The notes beneath the pieces were generated by a model. It ran no database searches. It saw only the letters and a program-made list of their open reading frames with translations, and was not told the origin of the DNA. A program made the translations under genes and the position numbers. 36,505 bases of DNA from RGDT01 sp964630925 (GTDB taxonomy: Bacteria; Planctomycetota; Planctomycetia; Gemmatales; Gemmataceae): contig CAZVZK010000100.1 in assembly GCA_964630925.1 (NCBI GenBank), positions 1-36,505 of the forward strand. The letters are read 5' to 3'. Shown one piece after another: positions 21,599-30,645 of this stretch. Each line of letters opens with the position of its first letter. Positions within the stretch are counted from its first letter, which is position 1.

Positions 21599-22330
21599 TC
21601 ATGCGATGTGCAGCAGGCGGCCGCTCTCCTCGTAGCCGGGCTCCAGGGGCAACATCACGCGCAGGTCCGTGTCGGCCTCCAGCCACAGAGGCACCGTCGG
21701 CAGCTCCGCGCCCGGCGGCATCGGATACAGCCACGCGTCCAGCCTCGGCTTTTTCTTCTTCTGCGCCCGCCTCCGCAGCGTGACGGCATAGGTGTCGGGC
21801 AGCCCCGGCGTGGTGCGGCCCTCCGACTCCAGCAGCTCGCCGAAGAGGTTGGATCGCCGGGACGTGACGAGGTCGATGACGCAGACGCACACGTCCTGCC
21901 GCAGGAAGGCCGCCACCTTGGAGAGCATCTCACGCCGGCTGGCGGGCCGGTCCTTGTTGCCGGGGCTGATGATCTCGATGGAGGCCACGAGCCTGCGTTC
22001 GTAGCGCTTGTCGTAGATCCGTACCGCGTAGTCGTCCAGGCCGTCCAGGTCGGCCTCGATGCTCAGGGTCGGGGCCAGCACGGCCGCCGTCGCCGTCGCC
22101 GTCCCCCCGCCGCCGGAGTCGAGCCGCGTCCCGATCTCCTCGTGCGTGCCGTCGAAGGCCCCCACGTCGATCCCGGAGGACATGCCCGGATGGACGTGTG
22201 GCTTGGCCTCGAATCCCGCCGGCAGGAGAAAGAACAGGTCGCGGACCAAGAACGCCGGCCACATGCCGTGCAGGGAGTCCCAGGAGTTGCGTCTGCTGAC
22301 GGGCGGATGGAAGTGGTCGCGCAGTGGCAT
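21599..22330 (-). CDS. DUF4058 family protein
   Basis: A 243-residue protein. ATG 22330 has GGAGGAT seven bases upstream, so the longer frame beginning at 22366 was not used. It starts MPLRDHFHPPVSRRNSWDSLHGMWPAFLVRDL, typical of DUF4058. The central SIEIISPGNKDRPASRREMLSKVAAFLRQDVCVCVIDLV also matches. The IEI...K pattern resembles the core of PD-(D/E)XK nuclease folds such as Uma2, but the function of DUF4058 is not established. These genes are numerous in planctomycetes and cyanobacteria. It is transcribed away from the alpha-2-macroglobulin gene, with a 165-bp shared upstream region holding a repeat hairpin (22384-22412). Confidence 0.87.
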   Translation of the reverse strand: MPLRDHFHPPVSRRNSWDSLHGMWPAFLVRDLFFLLPAGFEAKPHVHPGMSSGIDVGAFDGTHEEIGTRLDSGGGGTATATAAVLAPTLSIEADLDGLDDYAVRIYDKRYERRLVASIEIISPGNKDRPASRREMLSKVAAFLRQDVCVCVIDLVTSRRSNLFGELLESEGRTTPGLPDTYAVTLRRRAQKKKKPRLDAWLYPMPPGAELPTVPLWLEADTDLRVMLPLEPGYEESGRLLHIA

Positions 22331-22383
22331 GTGAGTATCCTCCACCCCCATCCTACCCCGAGGCACGCAGAGCCCAAGTCGAG

Positions 22384-22412
22384 CACGGCACGCTCACGCC
22401 GTGCCGCTCGCC
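22384..22412. repeat. 29-bp dispersed hairpin repeat, copy 1
   Basis: Arms CGGCACG and CGTGCCG flank a seven-base loop, followed by GCTCGCC. The reverse complement matches 30854-30882 with one mismatch. It sits in the divergent region between DUF4058 and the alpha-2-macroglobulin gene. Confidence 0.8.
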
Positions 22413-22449
22413 TTCAATCCTTCGCCGCCCCCGCCTCGTCTAGATTGAG

Positions 22450-22455
22450 TACACT
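22450..22455 (+). promoter_or_regulatory. -10 element TACACT of the alpha-2-macroglobulin gene
   Basis: TACACT ends 41 bp before the ATG at 22496, the same form and distance as at 3681. No convincing -35 is present. Confidence 0.35.
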
Positions 22456-22495
22456 ATCGGCACACGACCAAACCCTTCCCCAAGGGAGCGATACC

Positions 22496-25400
22496 ATGCG
22501 TCTGCTCCGCAACACACGGCTCCTCGCCGCCCTGGGCGTCCTCGCCCTCGGCGTCGGCGTCTACCTCTGGGCGGCCGACAAGCCCACCCCCGAACAGATC
22601 CGCGCGAAGGCCAACAAGCTCTTCGTCGACGGCAATTTCATGGACGCCTACAAGGCGATCCGGCCACTGGCCATCGACCCCAAGGGCAACCCCGACCACG
22701 CCCCGGCGGACCTCACCCTCGGCCTCAACGCCCTGCAGCGCCTCGGCCGGGCCGACGAGTTCGATGAGTTCCGCGAGGAGGCGGTGAAGGCGTTCCCGAA
22801 GACGTGGCGTCTCCTCAAGACCGCCGCCCTCAGCTACGTGGAGCGCGAGCACCAGGGCTATATCGTGGCCGGGAAGTTCGAGCGCGGGCACCGCCGCGGC
22901 GGCACGGGCCGCTACGTCAACGCCGTCCAGCGCGACCGGACGCGGGCCATGCAGCTCATGCAGCAGGCGCTGCCGCTCATGCTCTCCGAGAAGGACACCC
23001 TCGCGGCGTCCGAGTACTACTTCGACTTCGCCCGCGTCGTCCGCCACGGCACCGGCTCGCACCAGGCCTGGCGCCTCCAGTACCTCACCGACCTGAACAA
23101 GCTGCCCGACTACGAGGACGGGCATTACTACGGCCGTGGCCACTGGGGCCGGCGTGGCTGGATGCCCAGCGACGAGCGCGGCGCGCCCGTGGACGACGAC
23201 GACAAGCCGGTCTATTACAAGGTGCCCAAGAAGTTCGACGAGGCGGCCAACGACGGCGAGCGCTGGCGGTACCTCCTGACCATGTCCGTCGAGATGTCGC
23301 CGGGGCGGGCCAGCGAGGTGGACATGATCTGGGCCGACTTCTGCAAGACGCAGTTCGGCGTGCAGACGATGGCCTGGGCCCCCAAGGGCGGCGACGGCAA
23401 GGCCGGCACCTTCAGCCTGCACACGCTCAAGGACACCGAGACCATCGCGAAGCTGGCCACGGGCCTGAAGCGGTTCACGCTGCCCGACGAGCACAACTGG
23501 ATCAGGATCTGGGAGCGCGTCGTCGCACGCAAGAAGGACGCCCACGCCGAGCGCGCCCGTGACCTCGCCGCGGCGGAGTACGAGGACCGCCGGCAGTACC
23601 CGAGGGCGGCGACGGCCTGGCGTGCCGCCATCGCCGACTTCGGCAAGGGCGGCGGCGACAACCGCCAGCACCGCCTCGACCAGATCGTCGGCAACTGGGG
23701 GACGTTCGAGCCGGTCAACAACCAGCCCGCCGGCAAGAAGGCGACGCTCGAGCTGCGTTTCCGCAACGCCAAGCGGGCGACGTTCGAGGCGCACGCCCTC
23801 AAGGTCGAGAAGCTGCTGACGGACGTGAAGGACTACCTCAAGACCAACCCCAACCCCCGTCACATCGACTGGAAGAAGAGCGACATCGGCGACCTGGGAT
23901 ACCGCCTCGTCGTCGATAACCAGAAGGAGTACCTCGGCGAGCGCGCCGGCGGCTGGGCGGTGGACCTCAAGCCGCGCGCCAACCACGTCGATGAGCGCAT
24001 CACGGTCAACACACCGCTCGACAGGCCCGGCGCGTATCTCGTGACGTGCACGCTCGACGACGGCAACACCAGCCGCATCATCGTCTGGGTGTCGGACACC
24101 GTCATCGTCAAGAAGATGCTCGAGGGCAAGGCCCTGTATTACCTCGCCGACGCCATCAGCGGCAAGCCGATCGACAAGGGCAACCTGTCGTTCTTCGGCT
24201 GGCGCACCGTCCACGTCAAGGACGGCAACTACCGCACCGAGACGGAGCAGTTCGCCAGGAACACCGACGCCGACGGCATGCTGACGACGGACAACAGTGA
24301 TCAGAAGCAGTACTGGAACTGGCTGGTCACGGCGACGAAGGCGGGCGAGGGCGTCTCGGGCAGCCGTTTCGCCTACATGGGCTTCCAGGGCGTGTGGTAC
24401 GGCGGCAAGCACGACCCGGAGTACAACGAGACGCGGACGTTCACGATGACCGACCGGCCGGTGTACCGGCCCGGCCACACGGTCGAGCTCGCGAGCTGGA
24501 TCAGGCACAGCAAGTACGATCAGCCGGACGTGAGCGACTTCGCCGACAAGGCGTTCGACGTGGTCATCCGCAACCCCAAGGGCGAGAAGGTGTACGAGAA
24601 GCGTCTCGGCACCGACGCCCACGCGGGCCTGAAGGACGGCTACGTCCTGCCAAAGGACGCCACCCTCGGCGTGTACTCCATCCAGGTGAATCACCACTGG
24701 CACACGGCGTCGTTCCGGGTCGAGGAGTACAAGAAGCCGGAGTTCGAGGTGAAGGTCGATTCGCCGAAGGAGCCGATCCGCCTGGGCGAGAAGATCGACG
24801 CCACCGTGACTGCGAAGTACTACTTCGGCGCCCCCGTGACGCAGGGCAAGGTGAAGGTCAAGGTGCTGCGGACGAGCCACTCCACCAACTGGTACCCGAA
24901 GGCGCGGTGGGATTGGTTCTACGGCCCCGGCTACTGGTGGTACGCCGGCGATTACAACTGGTACCCCGGCTTCCACGAGTGGGGCTGCTGCAAGCCGACC
25001 CCCATCTGGTGGGGCTTCCGGCAGCCGGAGCAGCCCGAATTGATCATGGAGGAGGAGGTGGCCGTCGGCGCGGACGGCACGCTGAAGGTGAGCATCGACA
25101 CGGCCCCGGCGAAGGAGCTGCACCCCGACACCGACCACGAGTACAAGATCACCGCCGAGGTGACGGACGCCTCGCGGAGGACCATCGTCGGCACCGGCAG
25201 CGTCATCGTGTCGCGCAAGCCGTTCCAGGTCTTCACCTGGGTGGACCGTGGCCATTACCGCGCGGGGGACACCATCAAGGCGGGGTTCCAGGGGTTGACG
25301 CCCGACCGCAAGCCGGTCGAGGGCAAGGGCGAGGTGTCGCTGGTCGGCATCACCTACAAGGACGACAAGCCCGTCGAGACCGTCGTGCAGACGTGGAAGC

Positions 25401-28400
25401 TCGACACCGGCGCTGACGGCTCCGCCAAGCTACAGATGAAGGCGGCCAAGGCGGGCCAGTACCGGCTCGTCTACAAGCTCACGGACGCCAAGAAGAACAC
25501 CATCGAGGGCGCCTACGTCTTCGTGGTGCGTGGCGAGGGCTTCGACGGCAGCTCCTTCCGTTTCAACGACCTGGAGCTGGTCACCGACAAGCAGGAGTAC
25601 GCGGACGGCGACAAGGTGCAGCTCATGGTGAACACCAACCGTCAGGACGCCCCCGTCCTGCTGTTCGTGCGCCCCGCCGGCGTGTACCTCAAGCCGAAGG
25701 TGCTGCGCATCAAGGGCAAGAGCGTCGTCGAGGCCATCGACGTGTCGAAGAAGGACATGCCGAACTTCTTCGTGGAGGCGCTGACGGTCCACAACGGCCG
25801 CGTGCATACGGAGGTGCGCGAGATCGCCGTGCCGCCGGAGAAGCGCGTGCTGAACGTTGAGGTGCTGCCGAACAAGGAGGAGTACAAGCCGGGCGAGAAG
25901 GCGACGGTGAAGGTCAAGGTGACGGACTTCCACGGCAAGCCGTTCTCGGGGTCGGCGGTGATGACGGTGTACGACCGCAGCGTCGAGTACATCGCGCCGT
26001 CGAACATCCCGGAGATCAAGGAGTTCTTCTGGAAGTGGCGGCGGCACCACAGCCCGCAGACCGTTGACAGCATCAGCCGCTGGCAGGGCAACCAGTTGAA
26101 GCCGCACGAGCGCGGCATGAGCTACCTGGGAATGTTCGGCCACTCGGTGGTCGAGGAGATGGAGCGGCAGGCCGGTGGCCGCGGCGACGGCAAGGTGATC
26201 GAGGGCGGCAAGGGCGACCCCAAGAAGGACGGCGGCGACAAGGGCGGCTTCGGCGGCGGCCTGGGTGGAGCGCCCGGCGGGGGCGGAGGCCCGCCGATGG
26301 CCCCCGGCACCAAGCCCGGGGAGGCCGGGGAAGGCAAGGGCGAGAACGGCGCCCCCGGCGGCGGTGAGCCTCCTCCGGCGGAGACGAGCGTCCGCAAGAA
26401 CTTCGCGGACACGGCCTACTGGAAGGCGCGGCTGACCACGGACAAGGACGGCATCGCCGAGGTGACGTTCGACCTGCCCGAGCAGACCACCGGCTGGAAG
26501 ATCAAGGTCTGGGGCATGGGCCACGGCACCAAGGTCGGCCAGGGCGAGGCCGAGGTCACGACCAAGAAGAACATCCTGCTGCGGCTGCAGTCGCCGCGGT
26601 TCTTCACGCAGAAGGACGAGGTCGTGCTGTCCGCCAACGTCCACAACTACCTGAAGAAGGAGAAAGTCGCCACCGTCTCGCTGGAGACGGAGGGCGGCAC
26701 GTTGGCCCTCGACGGGCCGGCCACGAAGAAGGTGACGATCCCGCCGGGCGGCGAGGTGCGCGTCGATTGGCGCGTCAAGGTCAAGGAGGAGGGGCCGACG
26801 GTCGTCCGCATGAAGGCGACGACGGACGAGGAGTCCGACGCCATGCAGATGTCGTTCATGTCGTACGTCCACGGCATGTTGAAGCTCGACAGCTTCAGCG
26901 GCGTGATCCGGCCCGACAAGAAGGACGGCAAGGTCGAGTTCACCGTGCCGAAGGAGCGGCGCGTGCCGCAGACGCGGCTCGAAGTGCGCTATTCGCCGAC
27001 GCTCGCCGGGGCGATGGTCGATGCGCTGCCGTACATGGTGGATTACCCCTACGGCTGCACCGAGCAGACGCTCAACCGCTTCCTGCCCACGGTCATCACG
27101 CAGCGGGTGTTGCAGCGGATGAAGGTGGACCTGAAGGACGTGCAGAAGAAGCGTGTGAACCTCAACGCCGCCGAGATGGGCGACGCCAAGGACCGCGCCA
27201 AGCAGTGGAAGCGTTATGACCGCAACCCCGTCTTCGACGAGGAGGAGGTCAAGCGCACGGTCAACGCCGGCGTCACGCGGCTGACCAACATGCAGTGCCA
27301 GGACGGCGGCTGGGGCTGGTTCAGCGGCAACGGCGAGCGCTCGTGGCCGCACACGACGGCGGTGGTGGTGCATGGGTTGCAGATCGCCGTGGCGAACGAC
27401 GTGGCCCTGGTGCCGGGTGTGCTCGACAAGGGCGTCAACTGGCTGAAGGCGTATGAGCAGGAGCAGGTGCGGCTGATCCAGAGGGCCACGCAGAAGGTGT
27501 GGCCGTACAAGGAGCGGGCGGACGCGCTGGATGCGTTCGTGCGGATGATCCTTCAGGACGCGAAGGCGGCGAACGCGGAGATGCGCGACTACCTGTACCG
27601 CGACCGCATCGAGCTGCCGGTGTACGCCAAGGCGCTGCTGGGGCTGGCGCTGCACAAGGAGGGCGGGCAGGCCGACAAGCTGAAGATGGTCATGCAGAAC
27701 ATCGATCAGTTCGTCGTCGAGGACGCCGAGAACCAGACGGCGTACCTGAAGCTGCCGGGCGGCTCGTGGTGGCACTGGTACGGCAGCGAGAACGAAGCCA
27801 ACGCCTACTACCTCAAGCTCCTCTCGGCCGTGTCGCCGAAGGATACGAAGGCGGCGGGGCTGGTCAAGTACCTGCTGAACAACCGCAAGCACGCGACGTA
27901 CTGGACCAACACGCGCGACACGGCGGTGTGCATCGAGGCGATGGCCGACTACATCAAGGCGTCGGGCGAGGACAAGCCGGACATGACGCTGGAGGTGCTG
28001 CTGGACGGCAAGGTGAAGAAGACGGTGAAGATCGACAAGACGAACCTCTTCTCGTTCGACAACCTGCTGGCCCTGGAGGGCGAGCAGGTGGCCGACGGCA
28101 AGCACACGGTCGAGCTGCGGAAGAAGGGGACGGGCCCGGTGTACTACAACGTGTACGTCACCAACTTCACGCTGGAGGACGACATCAAGCGTGCCGGCCT
28201 GGAGGTGAAGGTCAACCGCAAGTTCTACAAGCTGACGCGCGTCGAGGAGAAGATCAAGGTGCGTGGCGGCTCGCGCGGGCAGGCGGCGGACCAGCGTGTC
28301 GAGAAGTACGAGCGGTCGGAGCTAAAGAATCTCGCCTCGCTGAAGAGCGGGGACCTGGTGGAGGTCGAGCTGGAGATCGACAGCAAGAACGATTACGAGT

Positions 28401-28678
28401 ACATCCTGTTCGAGGACATGAAGGCGGCGGGCTTCGAGGCGATGGAGGTGCGTTCGGGCTACCTGCACCGCGACGGCTTCCCGGCATACATGGAGCTGCG
28501 TGACGAGCGCGTGTGCTTCTTCGTGCGGGCGCTGCCTCGGGGCAAGCACTCGGTGTCGTATCGCCTGCGGGCGGAGATCCCGGGCCAGTTCGCGGCGCTG
28601 CCGGCGAAGGCGTCGGCGATGTACGCGCCGGAGCTGAAGGGCAACTCGGACGAGATCAAGCTGAAGATCGAGGACTGA
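22496..28678 (+). CDS. Alpha-2-macroglobulin family protease-trapping protein
   Basis: A 2060-residue protein; ATG 22496 has AAGGGAG close upstream. A signal peptide or anchor (LLAALGVLALGVGVYLWAAD) sends it to the periplasm or surface; there is no lipobox. A roughly 350-residue planctomycete-specific helical N-terminus precedes the macroglobulin-like domains (FTMTDRPVYRPGHTVELASWIRHSKYDQP marks the MG1 type). A Gly/Pro-rich linker (about residues 1230-1300) occupies the bait-region position, before YWKARLTTDKDGIAEVTFDLPEQTTGWKIKVWG. The thioester motif YGCTEQT, with Cys1521 and Gln1524, is intact, so it should bond covalently to proteases. The thioester helical domain and receptor-type end follow. 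Family role: trapping of attacking proteases. Bacterial partners such as PBP1c are absent here. Its 3' end is duplicated at 30679. Confidence 0.95.
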   Translation: MRLLRNTRLLAALGVLALGVGVYLWAADKPTPEQIRAKANKLFVDGNFMDAYKAIRPLAIDPKGNPDHAPADLTLGLNALQRLGRADEFDEFREEAVKAFPKTWRLLKTAALSYVEREHQGYIVAGKFERGHRRGGTGRYVNAVQRDRTRAMQLMQQALPLMLSEKDTLAASEYYFDFARVVRHGTGSHQAWRLQYLTDLNKLPDYEDGHYYGRGHWGRRGWMPSDERGAPVDDDDKPVYYKVPKKFDEAANDGERWRYLLTMSVEMSPGRASEVDMIWADFCKTQFGVQTMAWAPKGGDGKAGTFSLHTLKDTETIAKLATGLKRFTLPDEHNWIRIWERVVARKKDAHAERARDLAAAEYEDRRQYPRAATAWRAAIADFGKGGGDNRQHRLDQIVGNWGTFEPVNNQPAGKKATLELRFRNAKRATFEAHALKVEKLLTDVKDYLKTNPNPRHIDWKKSDIGDLGYRLVVDNQKEYLGERAGGWAVDLKPRANHVDERITVNTPLDRPGAYLVTCTLDDGNTSRIIVWVSDTVIVKKMLEGKALYYLADAISGKPIDKGNLSFFGWRTVHVKDGNYRTETEQFARNTDADGMLTTDNSDQKQYWNWLVTATKAGEGVSGSRFAYMGFQGVWYGGKHDPEYNETRTFTMTDRPVYRPGHTVELASWIRHSKYDQPDVSDFADKAFDVVIRNPKGEKVYEKRLGTDAHAGLKDGYVLPKDATLGVYSIQVNHHWHTASFRVEEYKKPEFEVKVDSPKEPIRLGEKIDATVTAKYYFGAPVTQGKVKVKVLRTSHSTNWYPKARWDWFYGPGYWWYAGDYNWYPGFHEWGCCKPTPIWWGFRQPEQPELIMEEEVAVGADGTLKVSIDTAPAKELHPDTDHEYKITAEVTDASRRTIVGTGSVIVSRKPFQVFTWVDRGHYRAGDTIKAGFQGLTPDRKPVEGKGEVSLVGITYKDDKPVETVVQTWKLDTGADGSAKLQMKAAKAGQYRLVYKLTDAKKNTIEGAYVFVVRGEGFDGSSFRFNDLELVTDKQEYADGDKVQLMVNTNRQDAPVLLFVRPAGVYLKPKVLRIKGKSVVEAIDVSKKDMPNFFVEALTVHNGRVHTEVREIAVPPEKRVLNVEVLPNKEEYKPGEKATVKVKVTDFHGKPFSGSAVMTVYDRSVEYIAPSNIPEIKEFFWKWRRHHSPQTVDSISRWQGNQLKPHERGMSYLGMFGHSVVEEMERQAGGRGDGKVIEGGKGDPKKDGGDKGGFGGGLGGAPGGGGGPPMAPGTKPGEAGEGKGENGAPGGGEPPPAETSVRKNFADTAYWKARLTTDKDGIAEVTFDLPEQTTGWKIKVWGMGHGTKVGQGEAEVTTKKNILLRLQSPRFFTQKDEVVLSANVHNYLKKEKVATVSLETEGGTLALDGPATKKVTIPPGGEVRVDWRVKVKEEGPTVVRMKATTDEESDAMQMSFMSYVHGMLKLDSFSGVIRPDKKDGKVEFTVPKERRVPQTRLEVRYSPTLAGAMVDALPYMVDYPYGCTEQTLNRFLPTVITQRVLQRMKVDLKDVQKKRVNLNAAEMGDAKDRAKQWKRYDRNPVFDEEEVKRTVNAGVTRLTNMQCQDGGWGWFSGNGERSWPHTTAVVVHGLQIAVANDVALVPGVLDKGVNWLKAYEQEQVRLIQRATQKVWPYKERADALDAFVRMILQDAKAANAEMRDYLYRDRIELPVYAKALLGLALHKEGGQADKLKMVMQNIDQFVVEDAENQTAYLKLPGGSWWHWYGSENEANAYYLKLLSAVSPKDTKAAGLVKYLLNNRKHATYWTNTRDTAVCIEAMADYIKASGEDKPDMTLEVLLDGKVKKTVKIDKTNLFSFDNLLALEGEQVADGKHTVELRKKGTGPVYYNVYVTNFTLEDDIKRAGLEVKVNRKFYKLTRVEEKIKVRGGSRGQAADQRVEKYERSELKNLASLKSGDLVEVELEIDSKNDYEYILFEDMKAAGFEAMEVRSGYLHRDGFPAYMELRDERVCFFVRALPRGKHSVSYRLRAEIPGQFAALPAKASAMYAPELKGNSDEIKLKIED

Positions 28679-28690
28679 CGCCCTTCGTGG

Positions 28691-28742
28691 CGACAAGCTT
28701 CCAGCTTGTCGATTGACGCAACGACAAGTTGGAACCTTGTCA
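28691..28742. repeat. CTTGTCG hairpin pair after the alpha-2-macroglobulin gene
   Basis: A perfect 9-bp hairpin CGACAAGCT-TCC-AGCTTGTCG (28691-28711) is followed by a second, imperfect one built on GACAAG...CTTGTC (28723-28741). It looks like a REP-type dispersed element at a transcript end. Confidence 0.7.
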
Positions 28743-28755
28743 CCATGACGAAACG

Positions 28756-28794
28756 CACGGCCCCTCGCGGAGACGCGGGGGGCCGTGGTGTTTT
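28756..28794 (+). terminator. Rho-independent terminator of the alpha-2-macroglobulin gene
   Basis: A 14-bp GC-rich stem (arms 28756-28769 and 28774-28787, one G-T pair) is closed by a GAGA tetraloop and followed by GTGTTTTCG. This is the clearest intrinsic terminator in the window. A near-identical copy occurs at 30905-30940. Confidence 0.8.
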
Positions 28795-28800
28795 CGTAGG

Positions 28801-29517
28801 TCAACGCGAGGGGCGGATGCTCGCGTCTAACTTGGCGAGCCGCCTCCGGCTATCGAAATCTGCCCTGAGTTGTTCTTCCCCGTCCACCACGACGCGGATG
28901 GCGTCGTGGCCCTCCTCGACAGGCAGCCCGTGCCATCGGATGTACGACACCAGGGCCTCCCGGTGATTCGGCACGGGGAAGGACGAGAGTACGGCGGGGA
29001 AGACAGACGCGATCCGGGCGGCCGGGTTGGGGGCAGGCTCGCGGAGCCGGGCATCGCGTAGGAGCGCCACACACTGCCCGTTTGCGAATGGCACGCAATA
29101 GTAGGCGTCGAAGCCGAGCTCTCCGGCGGCAATGGCCGCGATAGCGTGGGCCGCCGCCTCCCCAACGTCCGGCCCGAGCAGTTCGGTGCACGAGAATTGT
29201 GTAGCGGCGGCGAAGGCGGGCACGCCGGTAGATGACGCAAGACGCCGGACCTTCTCCGCCAGCCGCCGGTTGTCGGGTGTGAGCTTCAAAGAGGGGTCGC
29301 ACCACGACCAAAGCCAGGAATCGGTTGGCTCGGCGTAAGAACCCAAATCGAGTGCGGTGAAGCGCACTCGGCCCCCAAAGACGAGGGATCCCTTCGAGAT
29401 TGTGTACTCGTAGGGCTCGCCTGGGGCTTCCCGCTCGATGAGGTCCGCCAGACGCATCTGGCGATCAAAGGCCGCCCCGACGTGGCGATGGTAGAGGGCG
29501 AGGAAGGCGTCATGCAT
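28801..29517 (-). CDS. DUF6882-like protein, last gene of cassette
   Basis: A 238-residue cytosolic protein; ATG 29517 follows AGGAGAG. The central YTISKGSLVFGGRVRFTALDLGSYAEPTDSWLWSWCDPSLKLTPDNRRLAEKVR resembles DUF6882-type proteins, whose mark is a tWLWaW strand after a phenylalanine-rich segment; I hold this assignment at moderate confidence. The second half (FSCTELLGPDVGEAAAHAIAAIAAGELGFDAYYCVPFANGQ) is helical then beta, possibly ligand-binding. The start overlaps the end of the TIGR02996 gene by eight bases, making it the third gene of an operon. Its function is unknown. Confidence 0.75.
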   Translation of the reverse strand: MHDAFLALYHRHVGAAFDRQMRLADLIEREAPGEPYEYTISKGSLVFGGRVRFTALDLGSYAEPTDSWLWSWCDPSLKLTPDNRRLAEKVRRLASSTGVPAFAAATQFSCTELLGPDVGEAAAHAIAAIAAGELGFDAYYCVPFANGQCVALLRDARLREPAPNPAARIASVFPAVLSSFPVPNHREALVSYIRWHGLPVEEGHDAIRVVVDGEEQLRADFDSRRRLAKLDASIRPSR

Positions 29518-29818
29518 AGGCTCTCCTGTGGGACACCCCCACTTGCTCGTCATTGACCGGCCCCTGTCTGACCGTCGAGCATACGCGGCGGACGGCGTGC
29601 AGCCACACGGGGTCGAGGGCGCGGTGCAGCTCCTGCTCGCGGGCGCAAAGGTCGGTGTACCTCGACCTGTCCGGCACGGGCGACGCCAGCGTCCGTCGCA
29701 GGAGGAGCCACTCGGCGCGTGGGTCGCCGCGCTCCTCCAGCCAGTCGGCGTAGACGAGGCGGTGCGTGTCGTCGCGCGGCGCCTCGGCGAGGGCACGCAG
29801 GAACGCCTGGTCGGTCAT
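29510..29818 (-). CDS. TIGR02996 repeat-companion domain protein
   Basis: A 102-residue protein consisting essentially of the TIGR02996 domain: TDQAFLRALAEAPRDDTHRLVYADWLEERGDPRAEWLLLRR, where the LRLVYADWLEERGDPRAEFL block is the family signature. In Gemmata-like bacteria this domain normally heads long leucine-rich-repeat proteins; here no repeats follow, and the protein ends after a short tail (VWLHAVRRVCSTVRQGP). The ATG overlaps the stop of the Uma2 gene (ATGA), and the stop overlaps the start of the next gene, so it is translated as the middle gene of a coupled set. Confidence 0.88.
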   Translation of the reverse strand: MTDQAFLRALAEAPRDDTHRLVYADWLEERGDPRAEWLLLRRTLASPVPDRSRYTDLCAREQELHRALDPVWLHAVRRVCSTVRQGPVNDEQVGVSHRRAYA

Positions 29819-30621
29819 GGCGTGCCGCCCTCCTCTGCCGGCGGCACCCCGCCGCGCCGGGCAAGCTCGGCTTCCAGTTCGCGGATGCGCGTCTCGGCGG
29901 CATCGGCGCGTCTGGCCTCGTCGTCCGCGCGTCTGGCCTCGTCGGCGGCGCGCCTGAGCGCGTCTGCGGCGCGTGTGGCCTCGTCGTCTGCGCGGGCGGC
30001 CTCGTCCTCCGCGCGCGCTGCGGCGTCGGCGGCCCGCTCGTCGGCGGTTGGCACCCACGCCTCGGCCGCCGGGTCCCAGAACCGCAGCTCGTCCTCGTCC
30101 TGCTCGAGGTGCAGGCCCAGCACCGCGCTGGGGAGCCTGCCGTCCACGGGCTCGATGCCGACGTACTCCTCGCCCACGAGGCGGAAGCCTTGCAAACGCG
30201 GCCGGAGGAGGTGGCCCTCGGGGTCGAAGAGGAAGTATTCGGGGACCTTCAGCACGTCGCGGTACAGGCGGAACTTCGCCCCCGTGTCGCGCGCCCTCGT
30301 GGACTCGGAGGTCAGCTCGATGACGAGGTGGGGCGTGCCCTCCTCCCACGTCAGCCAGTTCCGCCGCCACCGCCTCTCGGCCCCGCACACGATGAACACG
30401 TCGGGGCCGACCGTCTTGTCGCGGTCCGCCCGGTCGAAGCAGACGAACATGTCGGACTCGACGCAGACACGCTCGGCGTCGCGGAAGAACCAGCGCAGCG
30501 CCTGGAGGACCAGGCCCAGGACGAAGCCGTGCCAGGCCGTGTTGGGCATGCGCTGCTCGTCCGGCTCGGTCTCCGGGTAGCCGTTGGGCGGCTCCAGCCG
30601 CGCCAGGGTCGGGGTCTTCAT
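29815..30621 (-). CDS. Uma2-family PD-(D/E)XK nuclease-like protein with coiled-coil tail
   Basis: A 268-residue protein; ATG 30621 follows GGAGGAGAGGAGGG. The Uma2 core spans residues 25-170: MPNTAWHGFVLGLVLQALRW, then GPDVFIVCG (Asp74), PHLVIELTSES (Glu102), KFRLYRDVLKVPEYFLFDP (Lys116 region) and GYF-like LQGFRLVGEEYVGIEP. These match the PD-(D/E)XK-type acidic and basic residues. The last 70 residues are a charged Ala/Arg/Asp/Glu repeat (ARADDEATRAAD-like), a coiled coil. Uma2 genes are abundant in planctomycetes, with no proven role. It is the first gene of the cassette and overlaps the next by four bases. Confidence 0.9.
   Translation of the reverse strand: MKTPTLARLEPPNGYPETEPDEQRMPNTAWHGFVLGLVLQALRWFFRDAERVCVESDMFVCFDRADRDKTVGPDVFIVCGAERRWRRNWLTWEEGTPHLVIELTSESTRARDTGAKFRLYRDVLKVPEYFLFDPEGHLLRPRLQGFRLVGEEYVGIEPVDGRLPSAVLGLHLEQDEDELRFWDPAAEAWVPTADERAADAAARAEDEAARADDEATRAADALRRAADEARRADDEARRADAAETRIRELEAELARRGGVPPAEEGGTP
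29905..30050 (-). repeat. Imperfect tandem repeat encoding the Uma2 coiled coil
   Basis: Units of about 21-24 bp built on GGCCTCGTCGTCCGCGCG (plus strand) encode RADDEA-type heptad-like peptides. Copies differ by single bases and in-frame length changes, a substrate for slippage. Confidence 0.7.
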
Positions 30622-30645
30622 CACGCGGCCCTCCTCTCCTCCGCG

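Noticed and set aside
21548..22495. N-terminal extension of the alpha-2-macroglobulin frame back to 21548
   Set aside because: It runs antisense through DUF4058, lacks protein-like composition, and ATG 22496 has a strong binding site followed by a signal peptide.
22454..28105. Very long minus-strand open frames opposite the alpha-2-macroglobulin gene (22454-25255 and 25430-28105)
   Set aside because: They mirror the codon periodicity of the plus-strand gene, consist of Val/Leu/Arg/His-rich low complexity, and show no family motifs. High GC makes stops rare in such antisense frames.
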